Source: Fundidesulfovibrio soli
GTDB taxonomy: Bacteria; Desulfobacterota; Desulfovibrionia; Desulfovibrionales; Desulfovibrionaceae
Assembly (NCBI RefSeq): GCF_022808695.1
Contig: NZ_JAKZKW010000001.1
Location: 248,001-312,000, forward strand
Direction: 5' to 3'
DNA length: 64,000 nucleotides
Shown: one piece after another, positions 21,321 through 32,025 of the stretch
Position numbering within the stretch: the first letter of the stretch is position 1
How the letters are laid out: each line of letters opens with the position of its first letter
Notes under the pieces: model-generated
What the model was told of the DNA's origin: nothing
Databases searched by the model: none
The model's input: only the letters and a program-made list of their open reading frames with translations
Program-made: the position numbers and the translations under genes

Positions 21321-21983
21321 CTACCTCGTCTGATGCAGGAATATGTTTCGCACAGCCGCCGTTTGCGCCAACTGGCGGGAACGCAGCGTCACCAGGGCCG
21401 CCCAGAACAGCCCCACCGCCACGATGCTCACGATGAGCGTGGAGAGCATCTCGGGCTCCAGCCCGCCGCCCTGCTGCCCGAACACCGTGGGATGGATGGA
21501 GCGCCACTTCCTGGCCGAAAAGAACACCAGGGGCACATCCAGGAAAGCCACGATGCCAAGCGCCGCCCGGACCACGGCCCCCCGCTCCCCGCCGATGCCG
21601 GCCTGGCGCAGGATGAGGTAGGCGGCGTAGACGAACCACATGATGAGCGTGGTGGTGAGCCTGGGGTCCCAGGTCCACCAGACGTTCCAGATGGGCTTGC
21701 CCCACAGCGAGCCCGTGACGAGCGCCAGGCCGGAGAAGAGCACGCCTGCCTCGCAGGCCGCGCCCGCGATCCTGTCCCAGCGCTGGTCCTTGCGCCAGAT
21801 GACCATCACCGAGGCCCCGAAGACCAGCAGGAAGCTCATCATGGCCCACCAGGCCAGGGGCAGGTGGATGTAGAAGATCTTCTGCACCACGCCCATGGTC
21901 TCCTCAACGGGCGCGTGCACCCAGATGAACCACTGGGCCACGGACAAAGCCAGCGCGGCTGCGAGGGCCAGCACGGAGATCAT
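21321..21983 (-). CDS. ccmC: Haem handling protein CcmC
   Basis: 220 residues from the ATG at 21983, with GGAGGAG six bases upstream. A six-helix inner-membrane protein of the haem-handling family. The tryptophan-rich haem-binding loop reads WNVWWTWDPRLTTTLIMWFVY, and the flanking histidines are in FYIHLPLAWW and RSIHPTVF. CcmC loads haem onto CcmE. It begins one base after the ccmB stop. Confidence 0.94.
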   Translation of the reverse strand: MISVLALAAALALSVAQWFIWVHAPVEETMGVVQKIFYIHLPLAWWAMMSFLLVFGASVMVIWRKDQRWDRIAGAACEAGVLFSGLALVTGSLWGKPIWNVWWTWDPRLTTTLIMWFVYAAYLILRQAGIGGERGAVVRAALGIVAFLDVPLVFFSARKWRSIHPTVFGQQGGGLEPEMLSTLIVSIVAVGLFWAALVTLRSRQLAQTAAVRNIFLHQTR

Positions 21984-21984
21984 G

Positions 21985-22659
21985 TCACTCCTCCCCGGTG
22001 TAAAGATGCGGAAACAGCACGATGGCCGCTGCCGAAAACACCGCCGCAAAGGCGGCGGCCATGCCCAGCCAGTCCAGGGAGGCGCCCTCCCCCGCCGTCA
22101 ACACCCCCTCGAGGAGGCGGATACCGGCCAGGAGCACGGGGATGATGAGCGGGAAGAAGACCACCGTCAAGAGCGACTCCCGGGAGGACTTGCCCGAGGC
22201 CAGCGCCCCCATGAGCGAGCCCAGCGCGGCCAGCCCCACGTCCACCGTGACCACGGTCGCCGCGCCAATCAGCGGCGAGCCCTCGACGGACTGGCCCAGG
22301 AAGGCGGCCACGGCCAGGGCGAACACGCACTGGCAGATCAGCAGCAGCGTGATACCTGCCAGGGCCTTGCCCAGCCAGACCGCCTGGGGAGGCATGGGGG
22401 CCATGGCCAGGCCCAGGCGCGCGCCATTGTTCTCCTCCAGGGAATAGAGCCCGTTGAAGACCAGCACCTGGGCGAACAGCGAGGAGAGCCAGAAGATGGC
22501 GGCCGCGGCCAGGGCGGGCACTGGGTCGCCCGGCTTGCGCGACAAGCTGAACACGAATATCAGCAGCAGGCCCAGCAGGGCCGTCTGGGCCAGGCCCTGG
22601 GCACCGCGCAGGCTCAGGCGCAGGTCCTTGGAGGCGATGCGCAGGGCCGGGGTCAGCAT
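21985..22659 (-). CDS. ccmB: Haem exporter subunit CcmB
   Basis: 224 residues from the ATG at 22659; the same frame is open much further upstream but overlaps ccmA and is not coding there. Six hydrophobic helices are visible. The start MLTPALRIASKDLRLSLRG and the segments LFAQVLVFNGLYSLEENNGARL and VVFFPLIIPVLL are typical CcmB. It forms the membrane half of the CcmAB ABC transporter that drives haem release from CcmC-CcmE. It overlaps ccmA by seven bases. Confidence 0.93.
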   Translation of the reverse strand: MLTPALRIASKDLRLSLRGAQGLAQTALLGLLLIFVFSLSRKPGDPVPALAAAAIFWLSSLFAQVLVFNGLYSLEENNGARLGLAMAPMPPQAVWLGKALAGITLLLICQCVFALAVAAFLGQSVEGSPLIGAATVVTVDVGLAALGSLMGALASGKSSRESLLTVVFFPLIIPVLLAGIRLLEGVLTAGEGASLDWLGMAAAFAAVFSAAAIVLFPHLYTGEE

Positions 22660-23312
22660 GTGGCGGCTCCTGCCATCACGGAGGCGTCGAACCCGGCCAC
22701 GGGGCCGAGGTAAGCCACGCGCCCGCGCTCCAGGTGCAGCACGTCGTCCGCCTTGACCAGGTCGCGCTCCAGGTGATGGCTGACCCAGACCACGGAGCGC
22801 TCGCCATGCCCGGCGCGCTCGATCTCCTGGTGGAGGATGGCGCGGGAGGCCTCGTCCAACCCGGTGTCGGGCTCGTCCAGGAAAAGCAGCCGGGGCGCGA
22901 TGCAGAACACCCGGGCAAGGTTGAGGCGCTGGGCCATGCCGCGGGAAAAGTGCCCCGCGCGCTCCTGCGAGAATTTCTTCAGGCCCACCCGCTCCAGGGC
23001 GGCTACGAGGGCCTCGTCGTCCAGGCCCAGGCCGTACAGCCCGGTCCAGAAGCGCAGGTTCTCCAGGGCGGTGTCCTCGGGGTAGATGAAGGTCTGGTGG
23101 CCCAGGTAGGCCATCTCGCCCTTCTCCAGCCCGCACTCGATGTTGCCGGCCGATGGGCGCGAGAGCCCGGCCATGACCCGCAGCAGCGTGGACTTGCCCG
23201 CTCCGTTGGCCCCGACCACCATGAGCACGCGGCCCGGGCTCAGCTCCAGGTCCACGCCCTTGAACACCAGGCGCTCGCCGTAGAACTTGGCCACGGACTT
23301 GAGCCGCAGCAC
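22653..23312 (-). CDS. ccmA: Haem exporter ATPase CcmA
   Basis: 219 residues from a GTG at 23312, with GAGAGGAA upstream; this gives the family N-terminus LRLKSVAKFYGERLVFKGVD. Walker A is GANGAGKSTLLRVM, the signature FSRGMAQRLNLARV, Walker B LLFLDEPDTGLDE. It hydrolyses ATP for the CcmABCD complex. Four bases separate it from the ccmF stop. Confidence 0.93.
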   Translation of the reverse strand: MLRLKSVAKFYGERLVFKGVDLELSPGRVLMVVGANGAGKSTLLRVMAGLSRPSAGNIECGLEKGEMAYLGHQTFIYPEDTALENLRFWTGLYGLGLDDEALVAALERVGLKKFSQERAGHFSRGMAQRLNLARVFCIAPRLLFLDEPDTGLDEASRAILHQEIERAGHGERSVVWVSHHLERDLVKADDVLHLERGRVAYLGPVAGFDASVMAGAATC

Positions 23313-23316
23313 GCGT

Positions 23317-25203
<1,887 letters not shown>

Positions 25204-25240
25204 ACAGTCTTCCTCCGGGCGTTGGGCTTGGCGGCTGGAA

Positions 25241-25666
25241 TCAGCCCCGGCTATCCTTGCGGTTTTCCTTCTGGTACTTGGAGGGGCATTTGGTCATCAG
25301 GCTGTTGGCGGCAAAGCTGTCGCCGCCGGGGGCCACGCCGCCCTCCACGATGACCTCGACACCGGCCTTGAACGTGTCCGGCACGGCGCCGGTGTAGACC
25401 ACCTGCATGGTCTTCTGCGCGTCGTCCTTGTCGATGAGCGTAAAACTGACGCCCAGGCCGCCCGGAGCCGGGACGATGCCCTGCTCGGCCACGGTACCGA
25501 ACAGGCGGGCCTGCTTGAGCTGCTCCGGCTTCATGGCCAGGGCCTCGCGCACGTTGAGGAAGTACACCGCCCCCTCATCCAGCCCGGAGGCGATCAGCCA
25601 GCCGAGCCCTCCCAGGAAGAGCACAGCCGCCACCGCGTAAAGGGACTTCTTATTGTTGCCGGCCAT
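25241..25666 (-). CDS. ccmE: Haem chaperone CcmE, CxxxY variant
   Basis: 141 residues from the ATG at 25666, with AAGGAG upstream inside the end of the preceding gene; a GTG two codons earlier is the less likely alternative. An N-terminal membrane anchor (about 8-28) is followed by an OB-fold (YFLNVREALAM, ARLFGTVAEQGI, VSFTLIDKDD). Where the common protein binds haem through His in HxxxY, this one has Cys127 and Tyr131 (KCPSKY). This CxxxY form is known from Desulfovibrio and archaea, in Ccm systems that also lack CcmG and CcmH; none of those genes is visible here. Confidence 0.94.
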   Translation of the reverse strand: MAGNNKKSLYAVAAVLFLGGLGWLIASGLDEGAVYFLNVREALAMKPEQLKQARLFGTVAEQGIVPAPGGLGVSFTLIDKDDAQKTMQVVYTGAVPDTFKAGVEVIVEGGVAPGGDSFAANSLMTKCPSKYQKENRKDSRG

Positions 25667-25668
25667 AA

Positions 25669-26718
25669 TCACTCCTTGGCGGGGCCGTGGCTGCGGAGAA
25701 GTTTCTCGCGCCGGACCCTGGCGAGCTGTCTCATATCGGCCACCTCGTCGGTCTCGTCAACGATTTCCTTGCCCAAAATTTCCTCGAAAACGTCCTCGAG
25801 GGTGATGACGCCGCCCACCCCGCCGTATTCGTCCAGCACCACGAACAGGTGCATGCGCGACTCGATGAATTTGCCCAGCACCTTGTCCAGGGTGATCGTG
25901 TCCAGCACGAACTGCACGGGCTTCATGATCTCGGAGAGCTTGAGCCCGTGCTGGTCGTTGGCCAGGGCGTCGAAAACCTGCCTGCGGAAGACGATGCCCA
26001 CCACGTTCTCGGGGTCGTCGTCCTCGTAGACGGGCACGCGGCTGTGCGGCCAGATGCCCCCCTCCTCCTTGGCCTCGGCCACGGTCATCCCGGCTGAGAG
26101 GGAGAACACCACCGTGCGCGGGGTCATGACGTCGTGTACGATCTTGGTGTCCAGGGCCAGGATGTTGGCGATGGAGCTTTCCTCCAGGGCGTTGATCTTG
26201 CCCGCCCTGCTGGAGAGGCTGACCACGGCGCGGATGTCGTCCTCGGAGGCTTCGGGCCCCCTGCTCTTGGGCTTGATCAGGTTCACGATCAGGCCGCTGG
26301 TCCAGATCACCGGGGTGAGCATGTAGACCATGATTTGAAGGGGCCGGGCGATATAAGGACCGAGCTGCTTGGCGTAGACCACGCCCAGGGTCTTGGGGAC
26401 GATCTCGCCCACCAGCAGGATCACCGCCGAGAACAGCGCGGTGAAGAAGACCAGCCGGTCCTCGCCGAGCACGCCCACCGCCAGCGCGCCCGCCACGGTG
26501 GCTCCTGCTGAACAGGCCACGGTGTTCACGGTCAGGATGGCCGTGATGGGCTTCTCGATGTTCATGCGCATCTGGTACATGATCTCGCCCGAAGGCTTGC
26601 CCTCGGAGCGCATCTTTTCGATCCAGCTCCAGCGCAGGGAATAGAGTACGGCTTCGCTCGTGGAGCAAAAGAAGCTCATGGCCACGGCGATGGCAATGGC
26701 AAGAATGAGTTCAAACAT
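25669..26718 (-). CDS. CNNM/CorC-type membrane protein with CBS pair
   Basis: 349 residues. Residues 1-180 form a DUF21/CNNM membrane domain with three to four helices (ILAIAIAVAMSFFCSTSEAVLYS, LVGEIVPKTLGVVYAK). Residues about 200-330 hold two CBS domains (VMTPRTVVFSLSAGMTVAEA; HLFVVLDEYGGVGGVITLEDV), and the end is short and basic with no CorC_HlyC domain. Family members are linked to magnesium or cobalt efflux, others are of unknown role. Its stop lies two bases before the ccmE start, so it leads the ccm operon and may be cotranscribed with it. Confidence 0.88.
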   Translation of the reverse strand: MFELILAIAIAVAMSFFCSTSEAVLYSLRWSWIEKMRSEGKPSGEIMYQMRMNIEKPITAILTVNTVACSAGATVAGALAVGVLGEDRLVFFTALFSAVILLVGEIVPKTLGVVYAKQLGPYIARPLQIMVYMLTPVIWTSGLIVNLIKPKSRGPEASEDDIRAVVSLSSRAGKINALEESSIANILALDTKIVHDVMTPRTVVFSLSAGMTVAEAKEEGGIWPHSRVPVYEDDDPENVVGIVFRRQVFDALANDQHGLKLSEIMKPVQFVLDTITLDKVLGKFIESRMHLFVVLDEYGGVGGVITLEDVFEEILGKEIVDETDEVADMRQLARVRREKLLRSHGPAKE

Positions 26719-26792
26719 GGGGATGAGGGGCTGAGGGGAACCCGGGTGTTCGGGGAGGGGGCACGTTGTGGTCCGTCACGTTTCTTCGTCTG

Positions 26793-26820
26793 ATTCTAAG
26801 GTTTTTCCCGGCGTTGTAAA
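26793..26820 (-). promoter_or_regulatory. Probable promoter of the CNNM-ccm operon
   Basis: On the minus strand TTTACA (26815-26820) and TAGAAT (26793-26798) are separated by 16 bases, about 75 bases before the CNNM gene start. Both boxes fit sigma70 with one mismatch each, in an AT-richer patch. Confidence 0.55.
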
Positions 26821-26838
26821 GAGTCGGCACGGGCTGTT

Positions 26839-27492
26839 TCAGGCCCAGGTTCTGTTCAGCTCCGCCCGGCGCAGCTCCAGCTCGCGCTCCACGGGCAGGG
26901 GCACGAGGCAGCGCAGGCTGCGCCTCGCCAGGAAGCGTTTCCTGACGGAGGAGGCGCTGATGTCGAGCCGGGGCACGTCCACCAGCCGCAGTTCGTTGCC
27001 AGAGGGCATCCGCCAGCAGCCGCCCCCGTCCGGTGAGCAGCGCATCTCGCCGTGCCGGGACAGGTAGTCCTCCACTTCGGCGCGCCCGAGGCTGTCGCGG
27101 GTGGCCACGGCCAGGTTGGCCAGCTCCCCCAGCCGCTCACCGCGGTTCCAGAGGTGCAGGTTCATCAGGTCGCTGGCGCCCATGATGAAGTAGAAGCTGT
27201 CGCCGGGGCTCGAGCGGCGCAGCTCCGTAAGTGTGTCCCAGGTATAGGAAGGCCCCGGGCGGCTTGCCTCCATGCGGTTGACACTCACTCCGGGCAGGCC
27301 CTCCACGGCCAGCTCCACCAGGGCGGCGCGCAGCTCGAAGGGCAGCACGCCTTCCCCCTGTTTGTGCGGTGGACGGGCCGAGGGGATCATCTCCACCCCG
27401 TCCAGGCCGAGAGCCTCGCCCACTTCCAGAGCCAAGCGCACATGCCCGGCGTGAACGGGGTTGAAGGTGCCGCCGAGGACGCCCAGGCGCAT
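26839..27492 (-). CDS. nadD: Nicotinate-nucleotide adenylyltransferase
   Basis: 217 residues. Adenylates nicotinate mononucleotide to deamido-NAD in NAD synthesis. The nucleotidyltransferase signature GGTFNPVHAGHVRLA opens the protein, SARPPHKQG follows, and the ATP-binding end motif ISASSVRKRF is present near residue 190. The gene starts two bases after the proA stop, so nadD is the second gene of a proA-nadD pair. No ribosome silencing factor rsfS, a frequent neighbour, is seen. Confidence 0.93.
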   Translation of the reverse strand: MRLGVLGGTFNPVHAGHVRLALEVGEALGLDGVEMIPSARPPHKQGEGVLPFELRAALVELAVEGLPGVSVNRMEASRPGPSYTWDTLTELRRSSPGDSFYFIMGASDLMNLHLWNRGERLGELANLAVATRDSLGRAEVEDYLSRHGEMRCSPDGGGCWRMPSGNELRLVDVPRLDISASSVRKRFLARRSLRCLVPLPVERELELRRAELNRTWA

Positions 27493-27493
27493 C

Positions 27494-28753
27494 TCAGCCC
27501 CGGACCTGCCCCTGCCCGAAGACCACGAACTTCTGGCTGGTCAGCTCCGTGACGCCCATGGGGCCGTAGGCGTGCAGCTTGGAGGTGCTGATGCCGATCT
27601 CCGCGCCCAGGCCCAGCTCGCCGCCGTCGTTGAAGCGCGTGGAGCAGTTGATGCCCACCATGGAGGCGTCGGCCTCGCGCAGGAAGCGCATGGCCCGGGC
27701 GTGGTCCGAAGTCAGGATGCACTCGGTGTGGTGCGAGGAGTAGGCCGCGATGTGCTCAAGGGCCTCGTCCATGTCCGCCACCACGCGCACGGCCAGGATG
27801 TAATCCAGGAATTCGTAGCCCCAGTCGGCCTCGGTAGCGGGCTTGGCCGTGGGGCCGAGCAGCGGCAGGGATTCGGGGCAGGCCCGGAACTCCACGCCCT
27901 TGCCGCCCAGGGCCTTCGCCACCTTGGGAAGGAACGCGGAGGCCACGTCCCTGTGCACCAGCAGGCACTCCAGCGCGTTGCACACGCCCGGGCGCTGGCA
28001 TTTGCCGTTGTCCGCGACCACCACGGCGTTCTCCAGGTCGGCCCCTTCGTCAACGAAGAGATGGCACACGCCTTTGTAGTGCTTGAGCACGGGCATGGTG
28101 GCGGCCTCGACCACGGAGCGGATCAGGCCCTCGCCGCCACGGGGGATCATCACGTCGATGTATTCGTCGAGCTTGCACAGCGCGGGCACGGCGGCTCGGT
28201 CCGTGGTGGGCACCAGCTGCACCGCGGCTCCGGGCAGGCCCGCCTGCTCCAGCGCTTCGCTCAAAAGCCCGGCCAGGGCCATGTTGGACTCGAACGCCTC
28301 CGACCCGCCGCGCAGCACCACGGCGTTGCCAGCCTTGAGGCAGAGGATGGCGGAATCCACGGTAACGTTGGGCCGGGACTCGTAGATCATGCAGACCACG
28401 CCCAGGGGGATGCGCATGCGCCCAACCATGAGCCCGTTGGGGCGCTGCTTAACGGATTCGATCTCACCGATAGGGTCGCTCAAGCCGGCCACATGGTGGC
28501 AGGCCTGGGCCATGGAGGCCAGAACCTTGGGGGTCAGGCGCAGGCGGTCGAGCTTGGCGGAGTCCATCCCGGCTGCCTCGGCCTTGGCGATGTCGCGGGC
28601 GTTGGCCGCGGCGATGGCGTCCTGGCGGGTCTCCAGCAGCCCGGCCAGGGCCGCGAGGGCGTCATTCTTGGCCGCCGGGGAGGCCTTGGCCATCAGGCGG
28701 GAGGCCGCCTGGGCCTTGGCGGCAAGCTGCGTCATCTGATCCTGTATATTCAT
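27494..28753 (-). CDS. proA: Gamma-glutamyl phosphate reductase
   Basis: 419 residues, normal for ProA. Reduces gamma-glutamyl phosphate to glutamate semialdehyde with NADPH, the second step of proline synthesis. The aldehyde-dehydrogenase-like fold shows IPLGVVCMIYESRPNVTVD and the catalytic Cys in CQRPGVCNALECLLVH. AGGAAGC sits just before the ATG. No proB is adjacent; nadD follows with two bases between. Confidence 0.96.
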   Translation of the reverse strand: MNIQDQMTQLAAKAQAASRLMAKASPAAKNDALAALAGLLETRQDAIAAANARDIAKAEAAGMDSAKLDRLRLTPKVLASMAQACHHVAGLSDPIGEIESVKQRPNGLMVGRMRIPLGVVCMIYESRPNVTVDSAILCLKAGNAVVLRGGSEAFESNMALAGLLSEALEQAGLPGAAVQLVPTTDRAAVPALCKLDEYIDVMIPRGGEGLIRSVVEAATMPVLKHYKGVCHLFVDEGADLENAVVVADNGKCQRPGVCNALECLLVHRDVASAFLPKVAKALGGKGVEFRACPESLPLLGPTAKPATEADWGYEFLDYILAVRVVADMDEALEHIAAYSSHHTECILTSDHARAMRFLREADASMVGINCSTRFNDGGELGLGAEIGISTSKLHAYGPMGVTELTSQKFVVFGQGQVRG

Positions 28754-28818
28754 GCTTCCTCCGGTTCTGTTCGTAGAAGCTGATAGCTCCGCGAAAGCGG
28801 CCCGTCAACGAGAGCCTT

Positions 28819-28847
28819 TTGACACGGCCTCTGTTTGGGTATAGATG
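28819..28847 (+). promoter_or_regulatory. Probable promoter of the TPR-iorAB run
   Basis: TTGACA (28819-28824) is a perfect -35 box; TATAGA (28840, 15 bases away) or TAGATG (28842, 17 bases) may be the -10. It directs transcription toward the TPR gene at 28921. Confidence 0.5.
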
Positions 28848-28920
28848 GACCTCCTTTCGGCGGCCCACCGTGAAAGCGCCCGGGCCAACACCTTAACCAC
28901 CCCACGAAAAACGACACACC

Positions 28921-29550
28921 ATGGCAGACATTACTTTCGATCGCCCCGAGCAGATGAGTCCCCTGGCACGGTTCTTCAACAACCACTGGCGCACCATGGC
29001 TGTGATGGTCATCGCCGCAGTCGTGGCCTCGGCCGGCTACGCCTGGTACACCGCCAACATCAAACAGGCGAAGATCAAGGCCGAGAACGAACTCGGGGCC
29101 ATCATCGCCTCCAAGACCGGCCCAGAGCGCCTCACCGCCCTCGAAGCCTACCTCAAGGGCGCGCCCGCCTCCACCAAGGGCGCCGCGCTGCTCGAACTCG
29201 CCAACACCGCCCAGGAGCAGGGCCAGTTCGACAAGGCCGCCGACGCCTGGAACCAGCTGTACCTGTCCGCTCCCGAAGGCATGCGCGAGATCGCCGGCAT
29301 GGGCTACGCCACCGCCATCTCCCAGAAGGGCGACAAGCAGGCTGCCGTGAAGTTCCTGGTGGACATGCTGCCCAAGGCCCCCAAGCCCTTCCAGCCCGTC
29401 ATCGCCCGCCAGCTGGCCTCCCTGGCCGAGGAAGCCAAGGCCTGGACCGAGGCCATCAGCGCCTACGAGCGCATGAAGGACCTGGGCATGGGCGGCAACA
29501 AGGCCTTCTACGAGGCCAAGATCGCCGAACTCAAAGCCAAGATGCAATAA
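28921..29550 (+). CDS. Membrane-anchored TPR protein (YfgM-like)
   Basis: 209 residues. A cytoplasmic start of about 24 residues is followed by one membrane helix (TMAVMVIAAVVASAGYAWYT) and a periplasmic helical domain with TPR-like repeats (ALLELANTAQEQGQFDKAADAW, then REIAGMGYATAISQKG). The architecture matches the YfgM/TPR_21 family, thought to act with periplasmic chaperones at the Sec translocon. It precedes iorA by 32 bases and may share a promoter with it, but a functional link is not evident. Confidence 0.82.
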   Translation: MADITFDRPEQMSPLARFFNNHWRTMAVMVIAAVVASAGYAWYTANIKQAKIKAENELGAIIASKTGPERLTALEAYLKGAPASTKGAALLELANTAQEQGQFDKAADAWNQLYLSAPEGMREIAGMGYATAISQKGDKQAAVKFLVDMLPKAPKPFQPVIARQLASLAEEAKAWTEAISAYERMKDLGMGGNKAFYEAKIAELKAKMQ

Positions 29551-29582
29551 GCACGCATATCTAGGGAAGGATCAGTACCGTC

Positions 29583-31424
29583 ATGGCCAATCCCCTTCTT
29601 GCCGATACCCCCGGAGAAGTCCTTCTGCTCCTGGGCAACGAGGCCATCGTGCGCGGCGCCCTCGAGGGCGGCGTCGGCTTCGTGAGCTGCTACCCCGGCA
29701 CTCCCTCCTCCGAGGTTCCCGATACGTTCTACCGTCTGAGCCCCCAGGGCGACTACATCTTCGAGTACTCCACCAACGAGAAGGTGGCGCTCGAGGTGGG
29801 CGCGGGCGCGGCCCTGGCCGGCCTGCCCACCCTGGTGACCATGAAGCACGTGGGCGTGAACGTGGCGGCGGACCCGCTGCTCACGCTCTCCTACATCACG
29901 GCCCCCGGCGGCCTGGTGCTGCTCTCGGCGGACGACCCGGGCTGCCACTCCAGCCAGAACGAGCAGGACAACCGCTACTACGCCCGCCTGGCCGGGCTGC
30001 CCTGCTTCGAACCCGCCACCGCCCAGGAATGCAAGGACATGGCCCGCGACGCCCTGCATCTGGCCATGCGCACCGGTCAGCCGGTACTCCTGCGCACCAC
30101 CACCCGCGTCAACCACGTGCGCGGCCCGGTGAAGCTCGGCGGCCTTCCCAAAGAGAAGCAGCGCAAGCCCTTTGAGCGCAAGCTGCAACAGTATGTGCCC
30201 ATCCCGGCGCACTCAAGGGTGCAGCACCGCCAACTGCTGGACAGGCTGGCCATGTTCGCCCAGGAGGCCGCCCGCTCCCCCTGGAACAAGCTCTCCGGCG
30301 AGGGCGAGGTCGGCGTGCTGGCTTCGGGCATCGCGCGCTGCTACCTGAGCGACGCCCTGCTCGAAGAAGGGTTGCACGGTTCGGTCAAAGTCCTGGAGTT
30401 GGGCTTCACCTACCCCATGCCCGACGAGCTGCTGCTCGAATTCGTGCGGGGTCTCAAGAAGGTGCTGGTGCTCGAAGAGCTGGAGCCGCTGATGGAGAAC
30501 CATCTGCGCCAGCTGTTGCAGCGCAGCGGCATCGAACTTGAGGTCATCGGCAAGGGCGACACCCTTCCCCTGTGGGGCGAATACTCCACGGAGATGGTCC
30601 GCCAGGCCCTGCGCCTGACCATGGGCCGCCAGGCTCGCGCCCCGGAGCACTGCGCCCCGGAGACCGACCTGGCCAACCGCCCGCCCAACCTCTGCGCCGG
30701 GTGCTCGCACCGTGCCTCCTACGCCACCGTGCGCGAGGTCTTCGGCTCCGAAGCCTATTACTCCTCCGACATCGGCTGCTACACCCTTGGCCTGCTGCCC
30801 CCGCTCTCCGCGGCGGACTTCCTGGTCTGCATGGGTTCGAGCATCTCCACGGGGTCCGGCTTCGCCACCGCCAGCGGCAAGCCCACCGTGGCCTTCATCG
30901 GAGACTCCACGTTCTTCCACTCCGGCATCACCGGGCTCGTCAACGCTGTCTACAACAAGCACAACATCCTTGTGGTCGTGCTGGACAACCGCACCACGGC
31001 CATGACCGGCCACCAGCCCCACCCCGGCGTGGACCACACCGTGCTCGGCCCCAACGAGCGCCCCATCGAGATCGAACCGCTGGTGCGCGCCTGCGGCGTG
31101 TCCAACGTGGTCACCGTCAACCCGCTCAACCACAAGGCATCGAAAAAGGCCCTGGAGTCCATGAAGGACGCGGCGGGCCCCCGGGTGATCATTTTCCAGG
31201 CTCCGTGCGTCATCCACGAGCGCCGCACCTCCGGCAAGGGCAAGCCCCAGGTGGCCGTGGTCGAAGGCACCGGCGCCGGCTGCCTGGACGTGCTCAACTC
31301 CCTGGCCTGCCCGGCCTTCGTCAAAGAGGGCGGGGCCATGCGCGTTGACGAGGAGATGTGCTCGGGCTGCATGTTCTGCCTGCAGTTGGACAAGTCGTTC
31401 AAGGCAAAGAAAAGGGGCGCATAG
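29583..31424 (+). CDS. iorA: Indolepyruvate:ferredoxin oxidoreductase alpha subunit
   Basis: 613 residues. Oxidatively decarboxylates aryl pyruvates (from Trp, Phe, Tyr) to aryl-acetyl-CoA with ferredoxin. The N-terminal pyrimidine-binding domain has GNEAIVRGALEGGVGFVSCYPGTPS; the C-terminal thiamine diphosphate domain has NLCAGCSHR, GCYTLGLLPP and the GDSTFFHSGITGLVNAVYN motif. The terminal ferredoxin module is reduced: only one CSGCMFC group is present, without the fourth Cys and without the second 4Fe-4S motif usual for IorA. The stop is directly followed by the iorB ATG. Confidence 0.92.
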   Translation: MANPLLADTPGEVLLLLGNEAIVRGALEGGVGFVSCYPGTPSSEVPDTFYRLSPQGDYIFEYSTNEKVALEVGAGAALAGLPTLVTMKHVGVNVAADPLLTLSYITAPGGLVLLSADDPGCHSSQNEQDNRYYARLAGLPCFEPATAQECKDMARDALHLAMRTGQPVLLRTTTRVNHVRGPVKLGGLPKEKQRKPFERKLQQYVPIPAHSRVQHRQLLDRLAMFAQEAARSPWNKLSGEGEVGVLASGIARCYLSDALLEEGLHGSVKVLELGFTYPMPDELLLEFVRGLKKVLVLEELEPLMENHLRQLLQRSGIELEVIGKGDTLPLWGEYSTEMVRQALRLTMGRQARAPEHCAPETDLANRPPNLCAGCSHRASYATVREVFGSEAYYSSDIGCYTLGLLPPLSAADFLVCMGSSISTGSGFATASGKPTVAFIGDSTFFHSGITGLVNAVYNKHNILVVVLDNRTTAMTGHQPHPGVDHTVLGPNERPIEIEPLVRACGVSNVVTVNPLNHKASKKALESMKDAAGPRVIIFQAPCVIHERRTSGKGKPQVAVVEGTGAGCLDVLNSLACPAFVKEGGAMRVDEEMCSGCMFCLQLDKSFKAKKRGA

Positions 31425-32012
31425 ATGCAGCGTACACGCATATTCCTCACCGGCGTCGGCGGCCAGGGCACCCTGACCGCCACCAAACTCGTCTCCCTCA
31501 CCGCCCTGGACGAGGGCCTGCCCGTCACTTCGGGCGAGATCCACGGCATGGCCCAGCGCGGCGGCGTGGTGGAGTCCACGGTGCTCATCGGCTACCTGAG
31601 CCCCAAGATCACCCACGGCGAAGCCGACGTGCTCCTTGGCTTCGAGCTGCTGGAAGGGCTGCGCGCCCTGTGCTACCTCAAGCCGGGCGGCCGCTTCATA
31701 ACCAACTCGGAAGCCCTTCCCCCGCTCTCCGTGGCCACGGGCAAAGCCGACTACCCCACGTTGGAAGCGGTGCGCGCCAAGGCCCAGGCCGTGACCTCCC
31801 AGGCGCTGTTCCTGCCCTGCCGCACCCTGGCGGAGCAGGCGGGCAAGGCCCAGAGCGCCAACACCGTGCTGCTCGGCGCCGCCTGCGCCGTCAAGGCGCT
31901 GCCTTTCGGCATGGATGCCCTGGAGCGCTCCGTGCGCAAATACCTGAAACCTGCCCTTGCCGATGTGAACCTCAAGGCCCTGGAGCTCGGCGCCAAGGCC
32001 GCCCTGGGCTGA
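31425..32012 (+). CDS. iorB: Indolepyruvate:ferredoxin oxidoreductase beta subunit
   Basis: 195 residues of the pyruvate:ferredoxin oxidoreductase gamma-domain type, with IFLTGVGGQGTLTATKL at the start (binding CoA or supporting the active site) and GEIHGMAQRGGVVESTVLIG. Pairs with IorA. The ATG immediately abuts the iorA stop, and the regulator-like gene begins 13 bases after it, so the three are one operon. Confidence 0.92.
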   Translation: MQRTRIFLTGVGGQGTLTATKLVSLTALDEGLPVTSGEIHGMAQRGGVVESTVLIGYLSPKITHGEADVLLGFELLEGLRALCYLKPGGRFITNSEALPPLSVATGKADYPTLEAVRAKAQAVTSQALFLPCRTLAEQAGKAQSANTVLLGAACAVKALPFGMDALERSVRKYLKPALADVNLKALELGAKAALG

Positions 32013-32025
32013 ACGGGAGCGGAAC

